Positions 4,747-5,302 of a DNA stretch of 5,302 nt are shown here, piece by piece. The translations under genes were made by a program, and so were the position numbers. How positions within the stretch are numbered: position 1 is the first letter of the stretch; every line of letters begins with the position of its first letter. This DNA is from Oscillospiraceae bacterium (GTDB lineage: Bacteria; Bacillota; Clostridia; WRCU01), in contig WRCU01000139.1 of NCBI GenBank assembly GCA_009783805.1, forward strand, positions 1-5,302, in the 5' to 3' direction. The notes beneath the pieces were generated by a model. That model saw only the letters and a list, made by a program, of their open reading frames with translations, did no database searches and was not told the DNA's origin.

Positions 4747-5302
4747 GCGCGCCTTCCCTTCTTCTTGTCCCTGACTATGTACTGCGCCGACGCGTTCAGC
4801 GCCATGATTATCACGAACAGGACTATGCCCGTGGCGAACAGGGCCTCCCTATGCTCCCCGGAGGCGTACCCCATCTCTATCCCGATGTTCGTCGTGAGCG
4901 TCCTGACCGGGTCGAGGATCGATTGGGGGACCGCCACGGCGTTGCCGAGGACCATGATCACCGCCATGGTCTCGCCCACCGCCCTGCCGATGCCGAGGAT
5001 GACGGAGGCCACTATCCCGGACTTCGCGGCGGGGAGGAGGACCGACTTGATCGCCTGCCAGTGGTTGAGCCCCAAGGCGAGGGCCCCTTCCTTGTAGGCC
5101 TTGGGCAGGGCCAGCAGCGAGACCTCGGATATGCTGATGACGGTGGGCAGGATCATGATGGCGAGTATGGCGGATCCGGCGAGTATGCTCAGGCCGGGCC
5201 CGCCCAGCCGGTCCCTGATCAGGGGTATGATGAATATGAGGCCCCAGAACCCGTATACGACCGATGGTATGCCGGCCAGCAGCTGTACGGCGGGCCTGAA
5301 CA
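4743..5302 (-). CDS. pstC: Phosphate ABC transporter permease PstC, C-terminal part (starts beyond the right edge)
   Basis: Partner permease of PstA. The frame is open to the right edge, so the 185 residues seen are only the C-terminal part; the ATG at 5156 is an internal methionine, because FRPAVQLLAGIPSVVYGFWG and further PstC-like sequence is encoded upstream in the same frame up to 5302. Motifs: AGIPSVVYGFWG, MILPTVISISEVSLLALP, the EAA coupling loop around KEGALALGLNHWQAIKSVLLPAAKSGI, and IGRAVGETMAVIMVLGN, all typical of PstC. Hydrophobic segments flank these, with a last helix (FATGIVLFVIIMALNASAQYIV) before the basic tail RDKKKGRRA. The stop overlaps pstA by four bases. pstS is expected upstream, outside the window. 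Confidence 0.93.
   Translation of the reverse strand, partial: FRPAVQLLAGIPSVVYGFWGLIFIIPLIRDRLGGPGLSILAGSAILAIMILPTVISISEVSLLALPKAYKEGALALGLNHWQAIKSVLLPAAKSGIVASVILGIGRAVGETMAVIMVLGNAVAVPQSILDPVRTLTTNIGIEMGYASGEHREALFATGIVLFVIIMALNASAQYIVRDKKKGRRA

Noticed and set aside
5154..5156. Start of pstC at the ATG at 5156
   Set aside because: The frame upstream to the window edge encodes conserved PstC sequence including AGIPSVVYGFWG, so this methionine is internal.

Overview
The window is a GC-rich (roughly 60 %) bacterial chromosomal segment with six genes: two run off the ends and four are complete. Arg AGG and Ile ATA codons are frequent despite the GC content, Shine-Dalgarno sites are purine-rich, and at least one promoter has a bacterial extended -10. 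This looks like an anaerobic bacterium; Synergistota-like codon habits came to mind, but the sequence alone does not fix the phylum. No tRNA, rRNA, CRISPR array, insertion sequence or phage gene is visible.

Layout. (1) 1-691, minus: N-terminal half of a major facilitator superfamily (MFS) transporter, cut by the window edge. (2) 692-899: divergent control region. It holds an extended -10 for the MFS gene, a leader hairpin that would bury the MFS start codon, two and a half copies of a 32-bp tandem repeat, and a possible weak promoter for the next gene. (3) 900-2066, plus: nagA, N-acetylglucosamine-6-phosphate deacetylase. (4) 2135-3079, minus, convergent with nagA: a UroD/MtaA-fold protein with an H-x-C...C zinc-site pattern. 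(5) 3080-3153: intergenic, with a perfect 24-bp palindrome. (6) 3154-5302, minus: the end of a phosphate-import operon in the order pstC (C-terminal part), pstA, pstB, with junctions that overlap or abut.

How the genes fit together. PstC and PstA are the membrane channel of the high-affinity phosphate ABC transporter and PstB should be its ATPase; pstS would be expected upstream, beyond the right edge. No phoU follows pstB; the UroD-like gene comes next, in the same direction. NagA converts GlcNAc-6-P to GlcN-6-P and acetate, and the divergent MFS gene shares its control region, so co-regulation in amino-sugar or related metabolism is plausible but unproven.

The most striking observation is that the intact PstB-like ATPase has lost the Walker A lysine (Val), the Q-loop glutamine (Asp) and the catalytic glutamate after Walker B (Arg), while its signature motif, D-loop and PstB C-terminus are kept. 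Next are the start-codon-sequestering leader with two mutually exclusive foldings, and the tandem repeat lying exactly between the divergent genes.
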